DNA from: Pseudomonas oryzihabitans
Lineage (GTDB): Bacteria > Pseudomonadota > Gammaproteobacteria > Pseudomonadales > Pseudomonadaceae
Direction: 5' to 3'
Assembly (NCBI RefSeq): GCF_001518815.1
Contig: NZ_CP013987.1
Location: 4,734,501-4,798,500 of the forward strand
DNA: 64,000 bases
The number at the start of each line of letters is the position of its first letter. Position 1 is the first letter of the stretch. The notes under the pieces were generated by a model that saw only the letters and a list, made by a program, of their open reading frames with translations, was not told the origin of the DNA and searched no databases. A program made the translations under genes and the position numbers. This document shows positions 44,527 through 52,879 of this stretch, piece by piece.

Positions 44527-45075
44527 TTACAGGTCGCTTTCTTCGACCTTGCGGACCTTGCTGGCGTCCAGGGTATAGGACGCTTCAGCCAGGTCGTTGT
44601 CGACCGACTCGGTGTGCAGGGTGCCTACGACCCAGTAGGGCTCATAGATGTCCGGTAGCGGCACGCCCTTGGGGTAGCGCACCAGGACGATCTGGTTCGG
44701 CGGTGGCGGTGGCACGTGGATGCAGGCGCCCGGATAGGGCACCAGGAAGAATTCGCGGAAATTGCCCTTGGCGTCGGTCTCCAAGGGCACCGGAAAACCA
44801 CCCAGGCGCACGTTCTTGCCATTCAAGGCGGCCACGGTACGAGTGGAGTGCATAACCTCGGGCAGGCCATTGTCTTTCTGCTTGAGCCCGCCCGGCGAGC
44901 CGAAGCCGCCCGGCGCCTCCGGGCTGTTGTGGGTGATCTCGGGCATGGTCTCCAGGGCCCGGCGATCTTCCGCGGTGAGCAGGTCCAGCCAGTTGGTTTC
45001 CGGCGGTTCGCCCTTGGCGGCGTGAGTCAGCAGGGGCAGGCTGGCGAGCAGCAGGGTGATGAGCAGTCTGGGCAT
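44527..45075 (-). CDS. DUF3299 domain periplasmic protein
   Basis: A 182-residue exported protein with signal peptide MPRLLITLLLASLPLLTHA. The mature part holds the DUF3299-type core NVRLGGFPVPLETDAKGNFREFFLVPYPGACIHVPPPPPNQIVLVRY, ending with GTLHTESVDNDLAEASYTLDA. The family is often encoded next to lolCDE-like ABC transporters, but none is present here. The start at 45075 is chosen for the signal peptide; an upstream ATG at 45147 would add a non-hydrophobic stretch. Function is unknown. Confidence 0.82.
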   Translation of the reverse strand: MPRLLITLLLASLPLLTHAAKGEPPETNWLDLLTAEDRRALETMPEITHNSPEAPGGFGSPGGLKQKDNGLPEVMHSTRTVAALNGKNVRLGGFPVPLETDAKGNFREFFLVPYPGACIHVPPPPPNQIVLVRYPKGVPLPDIYEPYWVVGTLHTESVDNDLAEASYTLDASKVRKVEESDL

Positions 45076-45162
45076 GATGAGCAGGCTAGGCGCAAAAGTC
45101 CGAGTGTGCGGCGCGGCGGTCCAAGGGTCCAGACCCACGACCGCCAACCAGAGCGTCTTCCA

Positions 45163-45200
45163 TAAAAAAGCCCCCGGGTCGACGGGCGACTCCGAGGGCT
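45163..45200 (-). terminator. Terminator after the GlsB/YeaQ gene
   Basis: On the minus strand the arms AGCCCtCGGaGTCG and CGACcCGgGGGCT pair with few mismatches and are followed by TTTTTT. It ends the 45243-45491 gene. Confidence 0.88.
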
Positions 45201-45242
45201 GAAAACCTGTGTAGCTAGGCTTCGCCGAGGCGAAGCGGCGTC

Positions 45243-45491
45243 TTAGCGACGCTTGGTCACCATGCCGTAGATAAACAGCACGATGATGGCACCGACCACG
45301 GCACCAATGAAACCTGCGCCTTCACCGGCACGGTAGATGCCCATTGCCTGGCCCAGGTAGGTAGCGACCACGGAGCCGACGATGCCCAGAATGATGGTCA
45401 TGATCCAGCCCATGCTGTCGTCGCCCGGCTTGAGAAAGCGGGCAACCAGGCCGACGATGAGACCGATGATGATGGTTGCGATGATACCCAT
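45243..45491 (-). CDS. GlsB/YeaQ/YmgE family membrane protein
   Basis: An 82-residue inner-membrane protein with three hydrophobic helices: IIATIIIGLIVGLVARFL, MGWIMTIILGIVGSVVATYLG, and GFIGAVVGAIIVLFIYGMV. The Gly-rich pattern and the motif ARFLKPG are typical of the transglycosylase-associated family, which is often stress-induced but without known activity. The ATG at 45491 is preceded by GGGGA; a longer reading to 45605 adds a non-homologous N-terminus and crosses the purK terminator. It is monocistronic between two terminators. Confidence 0.9.
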   Translation of the reverse strand: MGIIATIIIGLIVGLVARFLKPGDDSMGWIMTIILGIVGSVVATYLGQAMGIYRAGEGAGFIGAVVGAIIVLFIYGMVTKRR

Positions 45492-45588
45492 GTGAAGAAT
45501 CCCCTGTTTGAGTGCTGGTAAGACAACGCCGGTCAGCAGGCGTCGTTGTACTCTCCGACCACCGGTGATCGGCTGAGGTTCAGGGGGA

Positions 45589-45616
45589 AAACGGCTTCCG
45601 TACACGGAAGCCGTTT
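45589..45616 (-). terminator. Terminator after purK
   Basis: Perfect 12-bp stem AAACGGCTTCCG / CGGAAGCCGTTT with a four-base loop just downstream of the purK stop; TTTTCCCCC follows on the minus strand. Confidence 0.9.
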
Positions 45617-45620
45617 GGCA

Positions 45621-46703
45621 TCAGTCCTGGATCAGGGCTTCCAGGGCGGCGATGCGGGTCTGCAGGGTCGCGGCGTCAGCACTGCGCAGGGTGGCGTGAC
45701 CGACCTTGCGGCCGGCCTTGAAGGCCTTGCCGTAGTGGTGCAGGTGGCAGTCTTCCAGGGCGGTGACGGCTGCTACCGGCGGCACCGAACCGATGAAGTT
45801 GACCATGGCGCTCTCGCCGACCTTGGCGGTGGAGCCCAGCGGCAGGCCAGCCACGGCGCGCAGGTGGTTCTCGAACTGGCTGCACTCGGCGCCTTCGATG
45901 GTCCAGTGCCCGGAGTTGTGCACGCGCGGCGCGATCTCGTTGGCCTTGAGGCCACCCTCGACCTCGAAGAACTCGAAAGCCAGCACGCCGACATAGTCGA
46001 GCTGCTCCAGCACGCGGCGGGCATAGTCTTCGGCCAGGGCCTGCAGCGGGTGGTCGGAACTGGCCACCGACAGGCGCAGGATGCCGCTTTCGTGGGTGTT
46101 GTGTACCAGCGGATAGCAGGCCACCTCGCCGTCACGACCGCGCACGGTCACCAGGGAGACCTCGCCGGTGAAGGGGACGAAGCCTTCCAGCAGCAGGGGG
46201 ACGCTGCCCAGTTCGGCAAAGGCGCCGGCGACGTCTTCCGGTTGGCGCAGGACCTTCTGGCCCTTGCCGTCGTAGCCCAGGGTACGGGTCTTGAGCACCG
46301 CCGGCAGGCCGATACGGGCCACGGCGGCGTCCAGGTCGGCCTGGGACAGGACATCGGCGAACGCGGGCGTAGGAATGCCCAGGTCGCGGAACATGGACTT
46401 TTCGAACAGGCGGTCGCGGGCGATGCGCAGGGCTTCGGCCGATGGATAGACCGGTACGAACTGCGAGAGGAAGGCCACGGTTTCAGCCGGGACGCTCTCG
46501 AATTCGAAGGTCACCAGATCGACTTCATCGGCCAACTGGCGCAGGTGGTCCTGGTCGCCGTAGTCGGCGCGCAGGTGTTCACCCAGGGCAGCGGCGCAGG
46601 CATCCGGCGCCGGGTCGAGAAACGCGAAGTTCATGCCCAGCGGCGTGCCGGCCAGGGCAAGCATGCGGCCCAGCTGGCCGCCACCGATGACACCGATCTT
46701 CAT
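45621..46703 (-). CDS. purK: 5-(Carboxyamino)imidazole ribonucleotide synthase
   Basis: A 360-residue ATP-grasp enzyme that carboxylates AIR to N5-CAIR in purine synthesis. The N-terminal [19 protein letters not shown], the ATP-grasp segment [16 protein letters not shown], and [18 protein letters not shown] are hallmarks. Length is normal. It overlaps purE by four bases (ATGA) and is translated after it; the products act in consecutive steps. Confidence 0.97.
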   Translation of the reverse strand: MKIGVIGGGQLGRMLALAGTPLGMNFAFLDPAPDACAAALGEHLRADYGDQDHLRQLADEVDLVTFEFESVPAETVAFLSQFVPVYPSAEALRIARDRLFEKSMFRDLGIPTPAFADVLSQADLDAAVARIGLPAVLKTRTLGYDGKGQKVLRQPEDVAGAFAELGSVPLLLEGFVPFTGEVSLVTVRGRDGEVACYPLVHNTHESGILRLSVASSDHPLQALAEDYARRVLEQLDYVGVLAFEFFEVEGGLKANEIAPRVHNSGHWTIEGAECSQFENHLRAVAGLPLGSTAKVGESAMVNFIGSVPPVAAVTALEDCHLHHYGKAFKAGRKVGHATLRSADAATLQTRIAALEALIQD

Positions 46704-47194
46704 GCCTGCTCCCTCGGATCGGGATTGTCCAGCACGGTGCGGGTCTGCTCGTCACGGAAGGCGTTCAGCCGCTCGTGGTACTCGGGATGCTTGCCGCCGA
46801 GGATGCTGGCGGACAGCAGCGCGGCGTTGATGGCGCCAGCCTTGCCGATGGCCAGGGTGGCGACCGGTACACCGGCGGGCATCTGCACGATGGACAGCAG
46901 GGAGTCGACGCCCGAGAGCATGGACGACTGCACGGGCACGCCTAGCACCGGCAAGTGGGTCTTGGCGGCGCACATGCCCGGCAGGTGGGCGGCGCCACCG
47001 GCACCGGCGATGATCACCTCGATACCGCGACCGGCAGCCTCTTCGGCGTACTGGAACAGCAGGTCGGGGGTGCGGTGGGCGGAGACCACCTTCACTTCGT
47101 GGGGAATGCCCAGCTTGTCCAGCATGTCGGCGGTGTGGCTCAGGGTGGACCAGTCGGACTTGGAGCCCATGATCACGCCTACGAGTGCGCTCAT
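46700..47194 (-). CDS. purE: N5-carboxyaminoimidazole ribonucleotide mutase
   Basis: A 164-residue enzyme converting N5-CAIR to CAIR. The class I PurE signature [13 protein letters not shown] is at residues 6-18, with [23 protein letters not shown], and the GVPV segment following. The start at 47194 has AGAGG upstream; longer readings cross REP elements and are rejected. First gene of purEK, preceded by a leader hairpin. Confidence 0.96.
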   Translation of the reverse strand: MSALVGVIMGSKSDWSTLSHTADMLDKLGIPHEVKVVSAHRTPDLLFQYAEEAAGRGIEVIIAGAGGAAHLPGMCAAKTHLPVLGVPVQSSMLSGVDSLLSIVQMPAGVPVATLAIGKAGAINAALLSASILGGKHPEYHERLNAFRDEQTRTVLDNPDPREQA

Positions 47195-47215
47195 CGTCGT
47201 GCCTCTGAAATGAAG

Positions 47216-47238
47216 AAGCCACGCGGCGGACGTGGCTT
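47216..47238 (-). other. Hairpin in the purE leader, attenuator-like
   Basis: Perfect 8-bp stem AAGCCACG / CGTGGCTT with a seven-base loop; on the minus strand it is followed by TTCTTCATTT and then the purE ribosome binding site. Its layout resembles a terminator placed just before purE, which would allow attenuation. Function is inference. The remaining gap up to 47555 holds only REP-type repeats. Confidence 0.45.
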
Positions 47239-47410
47239 GGGAAATGAGCGGCACAGTATAGACGAAAGCGGGGCGGAGCGTGCTCCTGCGCCGGGTATCG
47301 CCTGTCGGTTGGAGGACAGGGCATGGCGCCCTTGGGATGGGGGGTGGTGTGAAGTGAAAGGTACGGGCCAGAGGGCCGGGTGATTCGGGTGGGACCGTCC
47401 TGAAGAGCGC

Positions 47411-47450
47411 CCTCACCCCAGCCCTCTCCCGCAGGCGGGAGAGGGGGTGG
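47411..47450. repeat. REP-like interspersed hairpin repeat
   Basis: CCCTCACCCCAGCCC followed by a perfect hairpin CCCTCTCCCGC / GCGGGAGAGGG (47422-47445). This sequence type is scattered in intergenic DNA of many pseudomonads and xanthomonads. Confidence 0.75.
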
Positions 47451-47480
47451 ATTGGCGTGTGTGGAGGCATATCGGTTTAT

Positions 47481-47543
47481 CGCGGCCATGGGCCGCTCCT
47501 ACGGTAGCGTTCGCCCCTGTAGGACCGAGCCGCTATGGCCGCG
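47481..47543. repeat. REP pair forming an imperfect inverted repeat
   Basis: Arm 47481-47502 (CGCGGCCATGGGCCGCTCCT) and arm 47519-47543 (GTAGGACCGAGCCGCTATGG) are near reverse complements, the REPIN-like layout of Pseudomonas palindromic elements built on GTAGGAGCGGC cores. It lies just after the lhpC stop and may act in mRNA 3'-end stabilisation. Confidence 0.7.
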
Positions 47544-47555
47544 GTTGACCCTGCC

Positions 47556-48476
47556 TCAGATCCCTACATTCGGCAATTGCGGACGGGTTTCCAGGGCCTT
47601 GGCCATCAGGCGTTCGACGAAGGCGCGATCCGCGTCGGGCAGGGCCAGGCGGGGTGGGCGCGTCAGGGCGCGGCCGCGGCCGGCGAGCTCTTCGCAGAGC
47701 TTGATGCACTGCACCAGGTCCGGGCGGGCGTCCAGGTGCAGCAGCGGCATGAACCACTCGTAGAGCGGCATGGCGTCGGCGAAGCGGCCGGCCTTGGCCA
47801 GGCGGAAGATGGTTTCGCCTTCGGTGGGGAAGATGTTGGACATGCCCGAGACCCAGCCTTCGGCGCCCACGGCGATGCTTTCCAGCACCACGTCGTCGAG
47901 GCCAGCGAAGAGCACGAAGCGGTCGCCTACTTCGTTGCGCACGTCGATGAAGCGGCGGGTGTCGCCGGAGGAATCCTTGAAGCAGACGATGTTGTCGACG
48001 TCGGCCAGGGAAATGAGGATGTCCGGGGTGACGTCGTTCTTATAGATCGGCGGGTTGTTGTAGACCATCAGTGGCAGGTCGAGGGCGCTGGCCACGCTGC
48101 GGAAATGGGCGGCGGTCTCGTGGGGCTTGGCCGAGTAGACCAGCGCTGGCATGAGCATGATGCCGTCGGCGCCGGCGCGACCTACTGCCTGGGCGGTGCG
48201 GGTAGCGTTGAGGCTGGTGAATTCGGCCACGCCACAGATCACCGGCACGCGACCGCCGGCGGCGTCCTTGGCGACCTCCACCAGGCTGATCTTCTCTTCC
48301 AGGGTCAGGGAGGTGTTCTCGCCCACGGTGCCGCACATCACCAGACCGGAGACGCCATCGCGCACCAGGTTGCTGATCACGCCATGGGTCTGGTCCAGAT
48401 TGACCGAGAAGTCATCGTTGAATTGGGTGGTGACGGCGGGAAAGACGCCGCTCCAGTTGACGCGGGGAGTGCTCAT
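47556..48476 (-). CDS. lhpC: DHDPS family protein, probable pyrroline-4-hydroxy-2-carboxylate deaminase
   Basis: A 306-residue aldolase-fold enzyme of the dihydrodipicolinate synthase family. Schiff-base Lys167 is in CFKDSSGD and the catalytic Tyr in MVYNNPPIY; the substrate loop CGTVGENTSLTLEEK is typical. In the hydroxyproline pathway such a protein deaminates 1-pyrroline-4-hydroxy-2-carboxylate to 2-ketoglutarate semialdehyde. The context with epimerase and dehydrogenase genes upstream supports this function over lysine synthesis. The ATG overlaps the regulator stop by four bases. The alpha-ketoglutarate semialdehyde dehydrogenase of the pathway is not in the window. Confidence 0.85.
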   Translation of the reverse strand: MSTPRVNWSGVFPAVTTQFNDDFSVNLDQTHGVISNLVRDGVSGLVMCGTVGENTSLTLEEKISLVEVAKDAAGGRVPVICGVAEFTSLNATRTAQAVGRAGADGIMLMPALVYSAKPHETAAHFRSVASALDLPLMVYNNPPIYKNDVTPDILISLADVDNIVCFKDSSGDTRRFIDVRNEVGDRFVLFAGLDDVVLESIAVGAEGWVSGMSNIFPTEGETIFRLAKAGRFADAMPLYEWFMPLLHLDARPDLVQCIKLCEELAGRGRALTRPPRLALPDADRAFVERLMAKALETRPQLPNVGI

Positions 48477-49264
48477 GCAGGGGTTTCCTCCAGACGCAGA
48501 CGGGGCTTGAGAGAGTCGCGGTATTGCCGGGGCGACAGGCCGGTGAGACGGCGGAACTGGCGGCTGAAGGCGCTGTGGTCGGTATAGCCACAGGCCAGGG
48601 CCACTTCGGTGACGGGCAGATCGCGGGCCAGCAGGCGCGAGGCGGCGTCGAGCCGGGCCTTGTGCAGCAACTGCTGGGGCGTGAGGCGCAGGATGCGCTT
48701 GCACTGGCGTTCGAGCTGGGAGACCGACAGGCCCACCCGCTGACTCAGTTCGCCCACCGAAAGCGGCTGGGCATAGTGCTCGCGCAGATAGCGATCGACC
48801 TCGGCCACCTTGGCGTGGGCCGGATGATCGGCGGCCGGCGCCTGCAGATCGTGGGAGATGCCGGCCATGCCCATCAGCCGACCCTGGGCGTCGTGCAACG
48901 GCAGCTTGCGGGTCAGGCACCAGCCGGGAGTGCGACCGGCGTAGAGGTGCAGCTCCAGCTGGTCGTCCAGTGCCAGGCCCTCGCGCAGCACGCGGCGATC
49001 CTGTTCGGCGTAGGCGCCGCCCAGGGGGGCGGGAAAGACTTCCTCGGCGGTCTTGCCGAGCAGTTCGCTGACGTCTTCATAGCCGCAGCGCTGGGCCAGG
49101 GTCAGGTTGACCAGCACATAGCGCGCTTCAAGATCCTTGACGAAGAACACCACGCCGGGAATGGCATCGAGCAGCGGCGCCACCAGGCTCAGGCTGGCGA
49201 GCAGCGCGGGCAGATCGGCGGGCCGGGCGCGGCTCAGGGCGTCCAGGTGGGCAGCGGCGTTCAT
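48473..49264 (-). CDS. PAS-AraC transcriptional regulator inside the lhp operon
   Basis: A 263-residue regulator. Residues about 30-140 form a PAS domain (IPGVVFFVKDLEARYVLVNLTLAQRCG; GRTPGWCLTRKLPLHDAQGRLMGMAGISHD), and residues 150-255 the double helix-turn-helix AraC domain (SVGELSQRVGLSVSQLERQCKRILRLTPQQLL; VTEVALACGYTDHSAFSRQFRRLTGLSPRQYR). Its ATG overlaps the upstream oxidoreductase stop and its stop overlaps lhpC, so it is expressed as part of the operon. It likely activates the lhp genes in response to hydroxyproline or a pathway intermediate. Confidence 0.88.
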   Translation of the reverse strand: MNAAAHLDALSRARPADLPALLASLSLVAPLLDAIPGVVFFVKDLEARYVLVNLTLAQRCGYEDVSELLGKTAEEVFPAPLGGAYAEQDRRVLREGLALDDQLELHLYAGRTPGWCLTRKLPLHDAQGRLMGMAGISHDLQAPAADHPAHAKVAEVDRYLREHYAQPLSVGELSQRVGLSVSQLERQCKRILRLTPQQLLHKARLDAASRLLARDLPVTEVALACGYTDHSAFSRQFRRLTGLSPRQYRDSLKPRLRLEETPA

Positions 49265-50496
49265 CTCTCGTCCTCGGTCAGGGCCAGCAGGCTGTCGATA
49301 CGGGTGGGTTGCAGCGGAAAGCGCGGTGCGGGCGGCGTCCAGCCCAGCAATACCCGGGTCGCCTGACCACAGATGCGACCCTGGCAGGCACCCATGCCGC
49401 AACGACTGCGCAGCTTGGCCTGGGTCCAGTCGCCATGACCAACCAGGGCACCCAGCGCGACGTCCTCGCAGCGGCAGACCAGGGTATCCGGCTGGGCCAG
49501 ACGGGCAATGGCGGGATTCAAGGCAAAGGTGCGGGCCAGCTGGGCGGCGAAGCGGCGCCAGGGGCGTGCCTCCGGTTGCACGGCGCGGGCAGCGTCGAGC
49601 TGGCTGGTGGCGACCAGGCCGGCGATCCGCCCGGTGACCTGGGCCAGTTCGTTGCCGCCGATGCCGGTGCACTCGCCAGCCGCCAGGATATGTGGCTGGC
49701 TGGTGCGCTGGTGCTCGTCTACCGCCACCGCGCCGTCCAGGGTGGCGCAGCCCAGGCTTTGGGCCAGTTCCACGTTGGGTACCAGGCCATAGCCACAGGC
49801 CAGGCGATCGCAGGCTATCTCCCAGCAACGCTCGCCCTGGCGCAGGCGAACGGCTTCGAGGTGATCGGTGCCAAGCGCGGCCTCGACCCAGGTACCCGGC
49901 CGATAGCGGGGAGTGGCTAACGTAAGCGCCTGGCGCAGCTTGCTCGGCCAGCGCCAGAGCCCCAGGCCGAAGTCCATCACAGCGTGGCGTCCGGCCTGTT
50001 CAGCGACCAGGGCGATGCGGGCACCGGCCTGGCGCGCCGTGGCGGCACTGGCCAGCAGCAGTGGCCCCGTACCGGCGACGACGATGCGCTCATCGGCGAC
50101 TTCAACGCCGCCCTTGATCAACGCCTGCAGGCCGCCGGCGCCGGTCACGCCAGGCAGGGTCCAGCCGGGAAACGGCAGCAGCAGTTCGCGGGCGCCGGTG
50201 CAGAGGATGAGGGTGTCGAACGCCAGGGTACGACTGCCACTGGCGTCTTCCAGCAGCAACTGGCGAGGCCCCAGAACCGCCGCGACCCGGGTGCCGCTCA
50301 GTAGCGTCACGTCGGCCGGCAAGCTGCCGACCTCGGCCGCGACCTGCCCGACTCTGGCACGCCAGATCTGGCCGCCGGGCAAGGGATTGTCGTCCAGCAG
50401 CACCAGGTTCAGGCCGCGGCCACTGGCGGCGCGGGCGGCGGCGAGACCGGCCGGGCCGGCGCCGATGACGAGCAGATCGCACCTCGCGCTATTCAT
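49261..50496 (-). CDS. D-hydroxyproline dehydrogenase, FAD/NAD-binding large subunit
   Basis: A 411-residue flavoprotein of the pyridine nucleotide-disulfide type with a [2Fe-2S] C-terminal domain. FAD motif DLLVIGAGPAGLAAARAASG is at the start, a second Rossmann motif RIVVAGTGPLLLASAATARQ near residue 140, and the C-terminal Cys set CRCEDVALGAL ... SRCGMGACQGRICG binds a cluster. It corresponds to one subunit (alpha) of the heteromeric D-hydroxyproline dehydrogenase described in P. aeruginosa (lhpE or lhpF by order). It overlaps both neighbours by four bases. Confidence 0.87.
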   Translation of the reverse strand: MNSARCDLLVIGAGPAGLAAARAASGRGLNLVLLDDNPLPGGQIWRARVGQVAAEVGSLPADVTLLSGTRVAAVLGPRQLLLEDASGSRTLAFDTLILCTGARELLLPFPGWTLPGVTGAGGLQALIKGGVEVADERIVVAGTGPLLLASAATARQAGARIALVAEQAGRHAVMDFGLGLWRWPSKLRQALTLATPRYRPGTWVEAALGTDHLEAVRLRQGERCWEIACDRLACGYGLVPNVELAQSLGCATLDGAVAVDEHQRTSQPHILAAGECTGIGGNELAQVTGRIAGLVATSQLDAARAVQPEARPWRRFAAQLARTFALNPAIARLAQPDTLVCRCEDVALGALVGHGDWTQAKLRSRCGMGACQGRICGQATRVLLGWTPPAPRFPLQPTRIDSLLALTEDER

Positions 50497-50729
50497 GACA
50501 GGCGCTCCACCTGCATGCCGTCCTGGCAGCAGGTCTGGCACGCCAGACGGCGCACGCCATCGACCTGCACCCGGCATTCCTGGCAGATACCCATGCCGCA
50601 GAAAGGCGCTCGGGCCTCCCCGGTCACCGAACGGCGTGCGGCGGGGTTGCCGCTCTTGGCCAGGGCGGCGGTGAGCAGACTGCCAGGGCGGACCTCCAGG
50701 CGCTCGCCATCGATGAACAGGGTCAGCAT
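50493..50729 (-). CDS. D-hydroxyproline dehydrogenase, [2Fe-2S] small subunit
   Basis: A 78-residue ferredoxin-like protein. The cluster ligands are Cys44, Cys49 and Cys52 in PFCGMGICQECRV plus Cys64 in RLACQTC, the plant-type 2Fe-2S pattern. It resembles the N-terminal domain of SoxA-like large subunits, here as a separate gene between the two flavoprotein subunits. It overlaps lhpB by seven bases and the large subunit gene by four. It probably transfers electrons from the lhpB product to the FAD/NAD subunit or respiratory chain. Confidence 0.86.
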   Translation of the reverse strand: MLTLFIDGERLEVRPGSLLTAALAKSGNPAARRSVTGEARAPFCGMGICQECRVQVDGVRRLACQTCCQDGMQVERLS

Positions 50730-51838
50730 GCCTGGCTCCTCGTGGCGGTCGTGAAACGCGCCGGTGCGAAGGGTTCCACGTGGAACGTCGAAGGCTCGCC
50801 GAACAGCCCATTGGCGATGGCTTCGGCGGTGGCCGGCGCGGTGGTGACGCCCAGGCCTTCGTGGCCGACCGCCAGCCATAGACCGGGCTGGTCGGGATGG
50901 GCGCCGATCAGCGGCAGACCATCGGGGCTGGCGGCGCGCTGGCCGGTCCAGCCGCGGATCAGCGAGGTATGGGTCAGACCCGGCAGGAAATCCAGGGCGC
51001 GACGCAGCAGCTGGCCGACCACCGCAGGCTCCACGGCCATATCCGGGCGCTCGAATTGCCGCGACGAACCAATCAGCAACTGGCCGGTAGGTCGCGGCTG
51101 GACATTGAAGGCCACCGAGGCGCCGCTGCTGGCGTGAGCGCTGGCGCCGTAACCGATCTCCACCAGCTGGTGGCGGACCTGCTCGGGATAGCGGTCGGTG
51201 ATCAGCAGATGACCTTTCTTGGGTACCAGCGGCAGGTCCGGGCAGAGACTGGCGGCCTGCAGGCCGGCGGCAAGCACCACGGCATCGGCAGTCAGCCAGC
51301 GGCCATCGTCCAGCCGCACGCGCCGGCCTTCGACGGCGCTTACCCGGGCGCGCTGGAATTCGATCAGCGGCGAGCGCTGCAGCAACCAGGCGGCGACTAC
51401 CGGGGCATAGAGCAGACCGTCGCCAGGCACCTCCAGGCTGCCGGCCAGGGCGGTCAGTGCCGGTTCGGCGGCGGCGGTCGCCGCAGCGTCGAGCGGCTGG
51501 TTGGCGACGCCCTGGGCATCCAGGCGCTGACGTTTCTCTTCGATCAGGTCCAGCTCAGCGGCGTCGCGAGCCAGCCAGAGGGTGCCGCAGTTGCGGTAGT
51601 CGGCGGCGCCCGGCAACTGGGGCACCAGCTCACGCCAGAGTGCCAGGGAGCGGGCGCTCAAGGTCAGTTCGGCGGGGTCGTCGTCCATCACCACCAGGTG
51701 GCCCATGCCAGCGGCGGAGGCGCCGGGCAGGCCGGCGTCCAGCACCCGCACGCGACAGCCCCGTGCGGCCAGGGCCGCGGCGCAGCTGGCACCGACGATG
51801 CCGCCGCCAACGACGAGGACGTCCGCCACGGACTTCAC
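50723..51838 (-). CDS. lhpB: D-hydroxyproline dehydrogenase, catalytic FAD subunit
   Basis: A 371-residue amine oxidase of the D-amino-acid oxidase (DAO) family with N-terminal FAD motif [22 protein letters not shown] and C-terminal [45 protein letters not shown]. It oxidises D-hydroxyproline to 1-pyrroline-4-hydroxy-2-carboxylate. It starts with GTG at 51838, overlapping the epimerase stop (GTGA). The family is related to the SoxB-like subunits at the left of the window. A perfect parS-like site lies in its 3' part. Confidence 0.88.
   Translation of the reverse strand: MKSVADVLVVGGGIVGASCAAALAARGCRVRVLDAGLPGASAAGMGHLVVMDDDPAELTLSARSLALWRELVPQLPGAADYRNCGTLWLARDAAELDLIEEKRQRLDAQGVANQPLDAAATAAAEPALTALAGSLEVPGDGLLYAPVVAAWLLQRSPLIEFQRARVSAVEGRRVRLDDGRWLTADAVVLAAGLQAASLCPDLPLVPKKGHLLITDRYPEQVRHQLVEIGYGASAHASSGASVAFNVQPRPTGQLLIGSSRQFERPDMAVEPAVVGQLLRRALDFLPGLTHTSLIRGWTGQRAASPDGLPLIGAHPDQPGLWLAVGHEGLGVTTAPATAEAIANGLFGEPSTFHVEPFAPARFTTATRSQAC
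50773..50786. other. parS-like ParB binding site within lhpB
   Basis: GTTCCACGTGGAAC, perfect 14-bp palindrome, with the same flanking G on both sides as the site at 22306-22319. It encodes FHVEP in lhpB. It matches the core of Pseudomonas parS. Confidence 0.65.
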
Positions 51839-52773
51839 CCCGGAATGCCCCAGGCGAAGGGATCGTCATTGGCCAGCAGCAGGGTCGCTTCGGCCATGAC
51901 ATGGGCACGCCCACGGATCACTGGCAGGATGCGGCCCTCGTCGCCTGGCTGGTAATGGGCCTCGAAACGACTGCCGATGACGCTGGCCTGATGCCAGACG
52001 GCGCCGGGTTCGAGATCGCCGTCCGCCGCCAGGCAGGCCAGCTTGGCGCTGGTGCCGGTGCCACAGGGCGAGCGGTCATAGGCGCGGCCCGGGCAGAGCA
52101 CATAGCTGCGGCTGTCAGCGCCATCCGGGTCGTCGGCGAAGAGTTCGATGTGATCGATATGGCCGCCCTGCTCGCCGGTGATCCCCGCGGCCTCCAGGGC
52201 GCCGCGCAGGGCCAGGCTGAAGGTGAGCAGCTCTTCAAGGTTATCGGCAGCGACGCGCTGGCCGTGATCGGCACAGAGGAAGAACCAGTTGCCACCCCAG
52301 GCGATATCGCCGGTGACCGGGCCGTGACCGGGAATCTCCACCTGCACGCCCTGCCGGTAGCGATAGGCCGGGACGTTACGCACGCTGACGCTGCCATCGT
52401 CGTGCAGGGTGGCGGTGACGTCACCCACCGGCGTCTCGATCACATGATCGCCAGGGCCGATCCGGCCAAGATGGGCCAGGGAGACGACCAGGCCAATGGT
52501 GCCGTGGCCGCACATGCCGAGGTAGCCGACCTCATTGAAGAACACCACGCCAGCGCTGGCGGCAGAAGATACCGGCTCACAGAGCAAGGCACCGACCAGC
52601 ACCTCGTTGCCGCGCGGTTCGCGCATGCAGGCCCGCCGGAAGGCGTCATGCTCCCCGGCCAGCAGGGCGCGGCGCTCGGCCATGTTGCCCTGGCCCAGAT
52701 CGGGAAAACCATCGAGGACCAGGCGGGTGGGTTCACCGCCGGTATGGGAGTCGATGACGCGGATGCGCTGCAT
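51835..52773 (-). CDS. lhpA: 4-Hydroxyproline 2-epimerase
   Basis: A 312-residue enzyme of the proline racemase family that converts trans-4-hydroxy-L-proline to cis-4-hydroxy-D-proline, the first step of bacterial hydroxyproline catabolism. The two catalytic cysteines are visible: Cys88 in [12 protein letters not shown] and Cys237 in [13 protein letters not shown]; having both distinguishes epimerases from the Cys/Thr dehydratases. The N-terminus [19 protein letters not shown] is typical. A GGAGG-like sequence precedes the ATG. It is first in the lhp operon. Confidence 0.93.
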   Translation of the reverse strand: MQRIRVIDSHTGGEPTRLVLDGFPDLGQGNMAERRALLAGEHDAFRRACMREPRGNEVLVGALLCEPVSSAASAGVVFFNEVGYLGMCGHGTIGLVVSLAHLGRIGPGDHVIETPVGDVTATLHDDGSVSVRNVPAYRYRQGVQVEIPGHGPVTGDIAWGGNWFFLCADHGQRVAADNLEELLTFSLALRGALEAAGITGEQGGHIDHIELFADDPDGADSRSYVLCPGRAYDRSPCGTGTSAKLACLAADGDLEPGAVWHQASVIGSRFEAHYQPGDEGRILPVIRGRAHVMAEATLLLANDDPFAWGIPG

Positions 52774-52879
52774 GGCTGACCTCCGTGAGAGAGGCTCCAG
52801 TGTCGCGCAGACCGGCGCAAAAGGCTTGCAGGACGTCGGCTAGCTAAAAGCCGATATCAGCATAATCGCCTGCCGTCGA

